Counted from the stretch's first letter, positions 1 to 5,047 are shown. The stretch is 5,975 nucleotides of DNA from an uncultured Collinsella sp. (GCA_900553935.1 USFK01000102.1:1-5975), one strand, 5' to 3'. Notes: generated by a model from the letters alone, not told the origin. Numbers and translations are program-made.

Positions 1-1
1 G

Positions 2-100
2 ACGGCCGTCCGGGGCGGTCGGCCAGCGACCACCGGTGCGGCTCAATCGTATAGCCATGCGACGGAAAAGAGCCGCCCTTTCGGACGACTCAAACTGTAA
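2..100 (+). CDS. Possible C-terminal fragment of a rightward gene entering from the left edge
   Basis: An open frame runs from the left edge to a TAA at 98-100 and gives about 32 residues ending in SRPFGRLKL. The first part is rich in Gly, Ala, Arg and Thr, like a disordered tail. GC content falls after the stop, which fits a gene end here. No family can be recognised from so short a piece. Other frames are also open over this stretch: one plus-strand frame runs to about 150, and a minus-strand frame could start at 58 but has no well-placed ribosome binding site. The call is therefore weak, and function is unknown. Confidence 0.3.
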   Translation, partial: TAVRGGRPATTGAAQSYSHATEKSRPFGRLKL

Positions 101-112
101 TGGGGCTTTTTT
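71..112 (+). terminator. Weak candidate terminator with T6 run
   Basis: AGCC-G-CC at 71-77 can pair with GGGGCT at 102-107, giving six pairs with one bulged G and a loop of about 24 bases. A run of six T follows at 107-112. The stem is short and the loop long, and the proposed stop codon at 98-100 lies inside the loop. It could end transcription of the gene entering from the left, but the hairpin alone is not convincing. Confidence 0.25.
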
Positions 113-187
113 GACTACTCTTGCCCTTCTGCCCGCTAATTGATTTCTCTGGGACGGGGATTAAATAATCATTTGGCTGCCCGCTGG
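113..187. repeat. Noncoding stretch with short repeated motifs next to the inverted-repeat element
   Basis: I find no gene in 101-390. In this part CTACTC occurs at 115-120 next to a T-run. The same hexamer recurs as GAGTAG at 194-199 and CTACTC at 299-304 in the adjoining element. GCCCGCT occurs twice as a direct repeat, at 131-137 and 179-185, enclosing an AT-rich segment. The shared motifs suggest that this stretch and the 188-310 element belong together, but they are short enough for chance to matter. Confidence 0.3.
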
Positions 188-310
188 CTAAGTGAGTAGA
201 CTTTTTTGGAAATGCCGAGCACCCAACATATTTGCCTCAATAAAACCGCAGGTCACAGACTTGTGCTCTGTCGGTGTGGTCAGGGATTCGGTAAAAATCT
301 ACTCACTTAG
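188..310. repeat. 123-bp segment bounded by perfect 13-bp inverted repeats
   Basis: CTAAGTGAGTAGA at 188-200 is the exact reverse complement of TCTACTCACTTAG at 298-310. If one inserted C is allowed, the match continues inward into a T-run (from 202) and an A-run (293-297), for about 18 matched pairs. Inside are nested inverted repeats: GAGCAC (217-222) with GTGCTC (263-268), and ACAGA (255-259) with TCTGT (267-271). There is no open frame of note. No obvious target-site duplication flanks it. It could be a small non-autonomous mobile element, a structured RNA, or a regulatory or termination element between convergent genes. The repeat itself is certain; its nature is not. Confidence 0.6.
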
Positions 311-390
311 TTTTACGTGATGCATATTGTCTTCAACGAGACCCCAGCCGGGGCGATTCCATCGCAAATTCCGGTGACCGGGGCAGCTAA

Positions 391-1965
391 TTAGGCGCCG
401 TACGGGTTGCGGTCGCGTTCGATGCGTTGGCGGATGTGGGCGTACTCGATTATCAGCAGCACCAGGAGTAGGGCCATGATGGCTAGGTAGCTCACCACGG
501 CGCCCATCAGACCCAGCAGGTTGATCAGGATCACCGGCAGCACTACGCTTACGGTGAAGCAGATCAGGTAGATTTTGGTGACGTCGCCGGCATGGCGCAG
601 CACCGTGATGATGGCGTAGATAAAGTCGATGGCCGCGGTGACGCCGCCGGCGACAACCATCAGCAGTGCCAGCGTGCGGTAGCGCTCAAAATTGAGGCCG
701 TACATGAAGCTCATGAGGGGAATACCGGGACCTGCCATAAATGCGGCGCACACGCTGGTGATGACCACGATCAGTGCCATAACGGCAACAATAATCAGGT
801 CAAAGCGGCGACGCTTGCGCGGATTCGTCCAAATGCTCGACAGACGCAGAAGCTGCGGTTTATAGACAAATCCGATGCTCAACAAAATGGCCTGCGCTGG
901 AAAGAACAGGGCATTAAAGTACAGCTGATATTTGTATGCCAGCGTGCCTTCCATCACAAACTTGGGCATGCTCTCAATAAGGTTGAACAGGAACAGTGCA
1001 CCAAAGAGCGGGGCGCACTGGACAAACAGGTGGCCGACCTCGCGCAGGCTCACGTGGCGCGATTTTTCGGTCTCGAGCAGGGCAAGCGGCGCGGTGACCA
1101 GCACGAGCGAGGCGATGGCGGTGACACCCATGGCCATGGCCGCGATGGGCATACTGCGCGTGAGGAACAGCGCCACGCTAAAGACCGCGATGACGCCGAC
1201 GGATCGTAGCGTTTGGCTCATGCCGGCCAGGTAGAGTTTGTCGGCCTGCTGCAGGCGGCCCTCGTACACGTCGGCAATGCCGTCGATCACCTTATACAGG
1301 TAGACGCCCAGGCCGATTGTGGCCATCTGCGCATCGTAGCCGCGGGCGCTGCTGTATACCAGGCCGCATGCCAGCGCGAGCGCTCCGCAGATCAAGCGGT
1401 TGAGCTGGTAAGAGGCAAAGGACGTCTTTTCGTCGATATCCGAGACCTGGAAATTGCGCACGCCGTAGTTGCACGCGATCATGATGAGCGTGCCGGTGAC
1501 AAAGGCGATGGAGAATTTGCCAGCCTCCTCGGCGCCCACGAGCTGTGTGGACACGATGGTGAGCAACGGAAACGCCATGCCCCACACGGCGGTGCCCAGG
1601 GTATTCCAAAGGTAGTCGCGACGGGTGGCGTGATCTTCGTACTCGGCTTCTTGCGTGGAGAAGCCGCCGCCGTAGACGGCTCCGAGCAGGCGGTTCCACC
1701 AGGCATTGACCATGCGGTGGATGGGGCCGGGCTGGCGATCGCGCTCGCGGCGACGGCGTGTGGCCTGGCTGCTGTCGGGACCGCCGGCGTTACGCTGGCT
1801 TAGCTCTTGGATTCGTGCGAGCTCCTCGGCGGTGTGCGATGCGGGGAACAGGCCGTTCTCGATGCGTCCGCCCTGCCCGTGCGCCCCGTCCGATACGGTG
1901 GGGTCGGCGACGCCATTGCGGCGGGCGATGGCGCGGCGAATGCTATCGATGGGCGTGATGCTCAA
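391..1965 (-). CDS. Polysaccharide flippase-like membrane protein (Wzx/MATE-type lipopolysaccharide biosynthesis protein)
   Basis: This 524-residue protein is predicted to move lipid-linked polysaccharide units across the cytoplasmic membrane. From about residue 120 it is strongly hydrophobic, with roughly twelve membrane segments (near 121-142, 150-166, 188-205, 213-229, 251-270, 273-297, 315-332, 345-367, 388-409, 431-452, 463-482, 485-506), the usual number for Wzx and related exporters. The stretch YGVRNFQVSDI at 167-177, after the second helix, is typical of proteins annotated as lipopolysaccharide or polysaccharide biosynthesis proteins in Firmicutes and Coriobacteria. The first 115 residues are hydrophilic and charged, with an Arg cluster at 70-77, and look like a cytosolic extension. 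I chose a TTG start at 1965-1963 because AGAAAGGA lies seven bases upstream. The longer frame beginning at 2073 has no such site and would overlap repeats. No glycosyltransferase genes are visible nearby, so the substrate cannot be named. Confidence 0.88.
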   Translation of the reverse strand: MSITPIDSIRRAIARRNGVADPTVSDGAHGQGGRIENGLFPASHTAEELARIQELSQRNAGGPDSSQATRRRRERDRQPGPIHRMVNAWWNRLLGAVYGGGFSTQEAEYEDHATRRDYLWNTLGTAVWGMAFPLLTIVSTQLVGAEEAGKFSIAFVTGTLIMIACNYGVRNFQVSDIDEKTSFASYQLNRLICGALALACGLVYSSARGYDAQMATIGLGVYLYKVIDGIADVYEGRLQQADKLYLAGMSQTLRSVGVIAVFSVALFLTRSMPIAAMAMGVTAIASLVLVTAPLALLETEKSRHVSLREVGHLFVQCAPLFGALFLFNLIESMPKFVMEGTLAYKYQLYFNALFFPAQAILLSIGFVYKPQLLRLSSIWTNPRKRRRFDLIIVAVMALIVVITSVCAAFMAGPGIPLMSFMYGLNFERYRTLALLMVVAGGVTAAIDFIYAIITVLRHAGDVTKIYLICFTVSVVLPVILINLLGLMGAVVSYLAIMALLLVLLIIEYAHIRQRIERDRNPYGA

Positions 1966-1972
1966 AGCGGAG

Positions 1973-1980
1973 TCCTTTCT
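1973..1980 (-). promoter_or_regulatory. Ribosome binding site that decides a TTG start
   Basis: Read on the minus strand this is AGAAAGGA, seven bases before TTG at 1965-1963. The identical octamer precedes the DegV gene at 5691-5698, which supports it as a genuine site in this genome. It favours the TTG start over ATG codons upstream (2073) and downstream (codon 85 of the TTG-started protein), neither of which has a comparable site. Confidence 0.75.
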
Positions 1981-1993
1981 ATTGCTGCGCTCT

Positions 1994-1999
1994 AGTATA
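1994..1999 (-). promoter_or_regulatory. Candidate -10 box for the flippase-like gene
   Basis: On the minus strand this reads TATACT, a close match to TATAAT, 28 bases upstream of the proposed TTG start. I see no good -35 hexamer at 16-18 bp spacing, so the promoter is weak, needs an activator, or lies elsewhere. Confidence 0.4.
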
Positions 2000-2067
2000 G
2001 ACGCGACGGTGTTCGTTCGTGTTTTTGAACAGGTTGTTCGATAATTTCGGCGGCGCCATTCAGTAGA

Positions 2068-2123
2068 CGGCACTTAGGGACGCTCTTTTTGTGCCGGCAC
2101 TTTGGGAACGTCCCTAAGTGCCG
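2068..2123. repeat. REP-like palindromic repeat with 15-bp perfect arms
   Basis: CGGCACTTAGGGACG at 2068-2082 is perfectly reverse-complementary to 2109-2123. The loop contains a third, imperfect copy in direct orientation (CGGCACTTTGGGAACG, 2095-2110) and the palindrome GTGCCGGCAC (2091-2100). A GTAG tetranucleotide at 2063-2066 sits just before the left arm. REP elements mobilised by RAYT transposases commonly have a GTAG-type tetranucleotide beside a hairpin. That resemblance is an inference; no transposase lies in this window. Confidence 0.65.
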
Positions 2124-2129
2124 GCATCC

Positions 2130-2169
2130 GGGGACGCTCCTTGGTTGTTGCCTGTTCAAGAGTGTCCCC
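2130..2169. repeat. Second GGGGAC-core hairpin repeat
   Basis: GGGGACGCT (2130-2138) pairs with AGTGTCCCC (2161-2169) over nine positions with one G-T wobble. An inner CTTG/CAAG stem (2140-2143 with 2157-2160) extends the hairpin. It starts six bases after the first repeat and shares its GGGAC/GTCCC core, so the two look like members of one repeat cluster. Confidence 0.55.
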
Positions 2170-2207
2170 AACGATTAGTCGTTTAAAAACGTCCCCAATG
2201 ACTAGGC
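2164..2207. repeat. Pair of GTCCCCAA direct repeats
   Basis: GTCCCCAACGATTAGTC (2164-2180) and GTCCCCAATGACTAGGC (2191-2207) agree at 14 of 17 positions and are separated by ten bases containing TTTAAA. TAGTC at 2176-2180 can pair with GACTA at 2200-2204. The GTCCCC core links this unit to the two hairpins before it. With them it fills most of the divergent gap between the flippase-like gene and pckA. Confidence 0.5.
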
Positions 2208-2254
2208 CGCTTGCCTGCGATTTTTGACCGTTGGGCGGGCTTGCCGCCCTTGCC

Positions 2255-2270
2255 GCAAAAACGTTTTTGC
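2255..2270. promoter_or_regulatory. Perfect 16-bp palindrome upstream of pckA, candidate operator
   Basis: GCAAAAACGTTTTTGC is a perfect palindrome with a central CG, about 75 bases before the pckA start. LacI/CcpA-family operators typically are palindromes with a central CG flanked by A/T runs, so catabolite-type control of pckA is a reasonable guess. The regulator cannot be identified from this window, and a DNA-level structural role is also possible. Confidence 0.5.
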
Positions 2271-2286
2271 ATATCGGGTACAACGG

Positions 2287-2304
2287 ACTTTACGTGAGTA
2301 AAGT
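2287..2304. promoter_or_regulatory. Second palindrome upstream of pckA, candidate operator
   Basis: ACTTTACGTGAGTAAAGT has perfect 7-bp arms around GTGA and lies 40 bases before the pckA start codon. It is sixteen bases from the preceding palindrome. I could not place a convincing -35/-10 pair in the region: TTGCAT at 2267-2272 is the best -35-like hexamer, and its -10 would fall inside this palindrome. A protein bound here would then block the promoter or the early transcript. Confidence 0.45.
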
Positions 2305-2332
2305 GCGCGTCGCGTCCACGTGTCGCGTTTTT

Positions 2333-2340
2333 AAAGGAGG
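2333..2340 (+). promoter_or_regulatory. Strong ribosome binding site fixing the pckA start
   Basis: AAAGGAGG lies four bases before ATG at 2345. It rules out the in-frame upstream ATG at 2231, whose extra 38 codons cross both palindromes and show no family similarity. Confidence 0.85.
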
Positions 2341-2344
2341 CCCC

Positions 2345-4015
2345 ATGCCCGGTGTTACCCCTGCAGATGTTTTGTCCAACTTTGGTATTACGCTGGTCGA
2401 AGATCCCGCCGAGAATCAGCCCCGTCTGCTGGTCGATCTACCCGCCGCGGAGCTCGTCGAGCACGCCGTCCGCCGCGAAGAAGGCCGCATGGCATCCAAT
2501 GGCGCACTCGTGATCGAGACGGGGGAGCGCACCGGCCGTTCGCCCAACGACCGCTTTATCGTCGACACGCCCGACGTGCACGACAAGATCGCCTGGGGCG
2601 CCGTCAACCGACCGCTTTCGATCGAGAGCTACGAGACCATCAAGGCCGGTATCGTCAACTATCTCAACGAGCGCGATGTGTTCGTCACCCGCGGCATGGC
2701 CGGCGCCGACCGCAACCACACGCGTCGACTGCTCGTTGCCTGCGAGCGTGCCAGCCAGGCACTCTTTATTAAGCAGATGCTCGCCCGCCCGCTCGCCCGC
2801 GAAATCGCGCGCACCGGCGAGCCGGACTTTTGCGTGCTCGCCGCTCCTGGCTACCAGTGCGATTCCGCCATTAAGGGCCTCAACTCCAGCGCCGCCGTGG
2901 TCATCAACTTCCAGGAATGCGTGATTCTGGTCGCCGGCACCGGCTACTCCGGTGAGATCAAAAAGTCGATCTTCAGCGTCATGAACTACCTGCTGCCCGT
3001 CGAGGACGACGTGCTGCCCATGCACTGCTCGGCCAGCATGGATCCTGTCACGCACGAGACCGCCGTGTTCTTTGGCCTGTCCGGCACCGGCAAGACCACG
3101 CTTTCGGCCAACCCCACGCGCCTACTGATCGGCGACGACGAGCACGGTTGGTCCGACATGGGCATCTTCAACATCGAGGGTGGCTGCTACGCCAAATGCG
3201 AGGGCCTGGACGCGTTCCACGAGCCCGAAATCTTCAACGCCGTCCGCTTTGGTGCCATATGCGAAAACGTGGTGCTCGACGAGAACCGCAAGCCCAACTA
3301 CGACGACATCTCGATCACGCACAACACGCGCGTGGCATACCCTGTGGAGCACATTCCCAACGCGTGGACCAAGGGCATGGGCACCACCCCAAGCGTCGTG
3401 CTCTTCCTGACCTGCGATGCCTTTGGCGTGCTGCCGCCCATCTCACGCCTGACGGCCGACGCCGCCATGTATCACTTTGTGACGGGCTTTACGGCCAAGA
3501 TCCCCGGCACCGAGGTCGGCGTCACCGAGCCCACGCCCACGTTCTCTTCGCTGTTTGGCGAGCCGTTTATGCCGCTCGACCCCATGGTCTACGCTAAGAT
3601 GCTCGGCGAGCGCATCGCCGACGGTCGCACCCGCGTCTATCTGGTCAACACCGGCTGGATCGGCGGCGGCTACGGCGTGGGCCATCGCATTGAGCTGGCC
3701 TACACGCGCGCCCTAGTCGCGCGCGCCCTCGACGGCACCATCGAGGACAGCGAATTCGTCCACGACGATATCTTTAACGTCGACATTCCCACCACGTGCC
3801 ACGGTGTACCCGACGGCATCCTGGTGCCGCGCCAGTACTGGCAGAGCACCGCTCGCTACGACGAGGCCGCGCACAACCTGGCCGTCATGTTCGAGGAGAA
3901 CTTCGAGAAGAAGTACTCGCACCTGCCCGATTCCGTTAAGGCCGCCGGTCCGCACGCTCAGGTGCACGCCGACGCCCGTCATCGCGACCGCGGCCTGTTG
4001 GGACTCCGCCACTAG
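2345..4015 (+). CDS. pckA: Phosphoenolpyruvate carboxykinase (ATP)
   Basis: This cytosolic enzyme interconverts oxaloacetate plus ATP with PEP, CO2 and ADP. In fermenting gut bacteria it often runs toward oxaloacetate and makes ATP; that direction here is an inference. The 556-residue protein has the full ATP-type signature. TGRSPND at 63-69 includes substrate-binding Arg65. Tyr201 and Lys206-Lys207 lie in YSGEIKK, with Lys207 matching the metal-binding lysine. His227 is in MHCSAS. The P-loop GLSGTGKT is at 244-251, metal-binding DDEHGW at 264-269, and Arg329 in NTRVAYP. NTGWIGGGYGVG is at 435-446. The start is set by AAAGGAGG. The usual C-terminus of the family is a short AAGP-type ending. 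Here about 20 His/Arg-rich residues follow AAGP (533-536), so the protein is slightly longer than the roughly 540 residues of E. coli PckA. A terminator-like hairpin starts about 20 bases after the stop, so it is probably monocistronic. Two palindromes upstream suggest regulated expression. Confidence 0.98.
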   Translation: MPGVTPADVLSNFGITLVEDPAENQPRLLVDLPAAELVEHAVRREEGRMASNGALVIETGERTGRSPNDRFIVDTPDVHDKIAWGAVNRPLSIESYETIKAGIVNYLNERDVFVTRGMAGADRNHTRRLLVACERASQALFIKQMLARPLAREIARTGEPDFCVLAAPGYQCDSAIKGLNSSAAVVINFQECVILVAGTGYSGEIKKSIFSVMNYLLPVEDDVLPMHCSASMDPVTHETAVFFGLSGTGKTTLSANPTRLLIGDDEHGWSDMGIFNIEGGCYAKCEGLDAFHEPEIFNAVRFGAICENVVLDENRKPNYDDISITHNTRVAYPVEHIPNAWTKGMGTTPSVVLFLTCDAFGVLPPISRLTADAAMYHFVTGFTAKIPGTEVGVTEPTPTFSSLFGEPFMPLDPMVYAKMLGERIADGRTRVYLVNTGWIGGGYGVGHRIELAYTRALVARALDGTIEDSEFVHDDIFNVDIPTTCHGVPDGILVPRQYWQSTARYDEAAHNLAVMFEENFEKKYSHLPDSVKAAGPHAQVHADARHRDRGLLGLRH

Positions 4016-4034
4016 CGTCGCCGTGAGTCCATAT

Positions 4035-4071
4035 CCGCCACAAAGGGGACAGGCACCTTTGTGGTGGTTTT
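4035..4071 (+). terminator. Terminator after pckA built from an extragenic palindromic repeat
   Basis: CCGCCACAAAGG (4035-4046) pairs with CCTTTGTGGTGG (4056-4067): 12 pairs including one G-T, with a nine-base loop, then TTTT at 4068-4071. The core GGGGACAGGCACC is a motif I recognise from REP-type repeats in several bacterial groups. An inverted, slightly diverged copy sits at 4991-5032. The stop codon of pckA is about 20 bases upstream, so this most likely ends its transcript. Confidence 0.75.
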
Positions 4072-4092
4072 ACTCGCGCGGATGACTCGGGT

Positions 4093-4098
4093 TACAAT
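4093..4098 (+). promoter_or_regulatory. Candidate -10 box for the leader and B3/B4 gene
   Basis: TACAAT matches TATAAT at five of six positions and lies just after the pckA terminator. A start site near 4104-4106 would place both leader hairpins fully in the transcript. The -35 region is poor (TTACTC at 4070-4075 with 17-bp spacing), so the assignment rests on the -10 and on position. Confidence 0.45.
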
Positions 4099-4104
4099 AC
4101 GCCT

Positions 4105-4242
4105 GACATATCGCTCCCTTCTCCGGATGGGGGCAGCGTAAGCGCTCTTGTGGCGGCACCGTAGGACTTTGAAGGTGGCCGTCGTAAGGGCGCTTTTTGT
4201 TTAGGCGCCCTCGCTCGGGCGCGCACGATGAAGGGAGAGCGC
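4105..4242 (+). promoter_or_regulatory. Structured 5' leader (attenuator/riboswitch-like) or stand-alone small RNA
   Basis: Three hairpins are packed between the predicted start site and the B3/B4 start codon. First, CGCTCCC (4112-4118) pairs with GGG-C-AGCG (4131-4138) with one bulge. Second is a 21-pair hairpin (4140-4195) followed by a T-run. Third, GCGCCC (4205-4210) pairs with GGGCGC (4217-4222), just before the ribosome binding site. AGGGCGC at 4187-4193, the right arm of the second hairpin, could instead pair with GCGCCCT at 4205-4211, which would disrupt the terminator. Such exclusive pairings are typical of transcription attenuators. I could not match it to a known riboswitch or T-box class. 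It might also be a terminated small RNA of about 95 bases. Confidence 0.5.
4140..4198 (+). terminator. Long hairpin with T-run inside the leader
   Basis: Bases 4140-4160 pair with 4174-4195 in 21 pairs, four of them G-T wobbles, with a single bulged G at 4177 and a 13-base loop. T5 follows at 4194-4198, then GTTT. This has the form of an intrinsic terminator but lies 45 bases before a start codon. It either attenuates the downstream gene or ends a small RNA. It lies too far downstream of the efficient-looking pckA terminator to be needed for pckA. Confidence 0.6.
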
Positions 4243-4962
4243 ATGAAGAGCTTTATTGCCGAGGATTCGTTTTGGGAGCTATTTCCGCAGGCGGCTGTCG
4301 GTGTTGTGGTCGTAAAGGGCATGAAGCCCGCGGCTCAGATTCCTCAAGAGGACGTGGACGCGATTGCGGCGTTGCTCGACCGCGCCAATATCGACGCGGA
4401 GCGTCATCTGACCAGCGATACTATCAGCGAGAACGCGCCGGTCAAGGCATGGCGCGAGGCTTATCGGCTGTTCAAGACCAAAAAGGGCGCGCGTTGCTCA
4501 ATTGAGAACCTGCTCAAGCGCGTGCTCAAGGGCAAACCGGTGGGCCACATTACGCCCGCGGTGGATATCTACAACACGGTGTCGCTGACCTACGCGCTGC
4601 CCGTTGGCGGCGAGGACCTGCATGCGATTGAGGGGGATCTTCGCTTGAAGGTGACTGACGGCGGCGATGCGTTCCTGCCACTTGGCGAGGAAACGGATGA
4701 CCCGACGCTGCCCGGCGAGCTCGCCTACATCGATGATGCGGGCGCCGTATGCCGCTGCTGGAACTGGCGCGATGGCGTTCGCACGGCGCTGTCCGACGAT
4801 TCGGCCGATGCATTCCTGGCGATTGAGTGCGTGGAGCCCGAGCGGATGGGGGATTGCCAGGCTGCCGTTGATCGTCTCGCCGAGTTGCTCGAGCGCTATC
4901 TGGGAGCGACGGTTGTCGTTAAGACGCTTGTGACCCGCGACAATCCCTGCGTGGAACTGTAG
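4243..4962 (+). CDS. Stand-alone B3/B4 domain protein (PheRS beta-subunit editing-like)
   Basis: This 239-residue soluble protein belongs to the family of free-standing B3/B4 domains related to the editing module of phenylalanyl-tRNA synthetase beta subunits. In PheRS that module removes wrongly attached amino acids from tRNA(Phe). Free-standing relatives are thought to act in tRNA proofreading, though their substrates are mostly unproven. Visible signatures are PAVDIYNTVSL at 105-115 and the stretch from GEL (158) through CRCWNWRDGVRT (170-181), with the conserved W-N-W-R-D. A helical segment near 200-220 and a beta-rich end follow. No other PheRS domains are present, so this is not a broken pheT. 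The start at 4243 has AAGGGAG five bases upstream; the in-frame ATG at 4228 overlaps that site and is less likely. The gene is alone between two terminators and has a structured leader, which suggests its own regulation. Confidence 0.92.
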   Translation: MKSFIAEDSFWELFPQAAVGVVVVKGMKPAAQIPQEDVDAIAALLDRANIDAERHLTSDTISENAPVKAWREAYRLFKTKKGARCSIENLLKRVLKGKPVGHITPAVDIYNTVSLTYALPVGGEDLHAIEGDLRLKVTDGGDAFLPLGEETDDPTLPGELAYIDDAGAVCRCWNWRDGVRTALSDDSADAFLAIECVEPERMGDCQAAVDRLAELLERYLGATVVVKTLVTRDNPCVEL

Positions 4963-4990
4963 CGACGCCTGCGGATCATGTTCGCCGGTC

Positions 4991-5032
4991 AAAACCACTA
5001 CAAAGGCGCCTGTCCCCTTTGCGGTGGTTTTT
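4991..5032 (+). terminator. Terminator after the B3/B4 gene: inverted copy of the palindromic repeat
   Basis: AAAACCACTACAAAGG (4991-5006) pairs with CCTTTGCGGTGGTTTT (5016-5031), 16 positions with one G-T wobble and one mismatch, around a nine-base loop. T-runs lie on the right for the plus strand and on the left for the minus strand, so it could stop transcription both ways. The loop region reads GGCGCCTGTCCCC, the reverse complement of the core at 4046-4057 with one change. The B3/B4 stop codon is 28 bases upstream. Confidence 0.75.
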
Positions 5033-5047
5033 ATGTTGATGGGTTAA

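Noticed and set aside
1..10. Palindrome GACGGCCGTC at the left edge
   Set aside because: A 10-bp GC-rich palindrome is expected by chance in DNA of this composition, and it lies inside a possible coding end.
101..390. A hidden small gene or tRNA in the left intergenic region
   Set aside because: No frame has a start with a ribosome binding site and a credible product, and no cloverleaf or T-loop consensus is visible.
1966..2073. Longer flippase-like protein starting at ATG 2073
   Set aside because: There is no ribosome binding site at 2073, the extra residues cross the probable promoter, and TTG 1965 has an ideal site.
2068..2207. CRISPR array
   Set aside because: The units differ in length and orientation, there are no regularly spaced identical repeats with unique spacers, and no cas genes are present.
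2074..2283. Minus-strand 69-residue open frame upstream of the flippase-like gene
   Set aside because: It runs across the repeat cluster and the pckA palindromes, has no ribosome binding site at its ATG, and resembles no protein family I know. It is a by-product of the repeats.
2231..2344. Longer pckA starting at ATG 2231
   Set aside because: The extra 38 residues have no PckA similarity and no ribosome binding site, and AAAGGAGG directly precedes ATG 2345.
2438..3055. Long minus-strand open frame opposite pckA, and similar frames at 592-1209, 1213-1803, 4498-4998 and 5031-5594
   Set aside because: These are mirror frames of strongly supported genes, common in GC-rich coding DNA. Their proteins are low-complexity, rich in His, Ala, Gly and Asp, and have no family features.
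4105..4227. T-box riboswitch before the B3/B4 gene, suggested by GGTGGCC and GGCACCG strings and the aminoacyl-tRNA link
   Set aside because: The leader is too short for a standard T-box, there is no recognisable specifier hairpin, and the strings do not form the conserved T-box bulge sequence.
4228..4242. B3/B4 protein starting at ATG 4228
   Set aside because: This ATG sits directly against the AAGGGAG that serves ATG 4243, and it has no site of its own.
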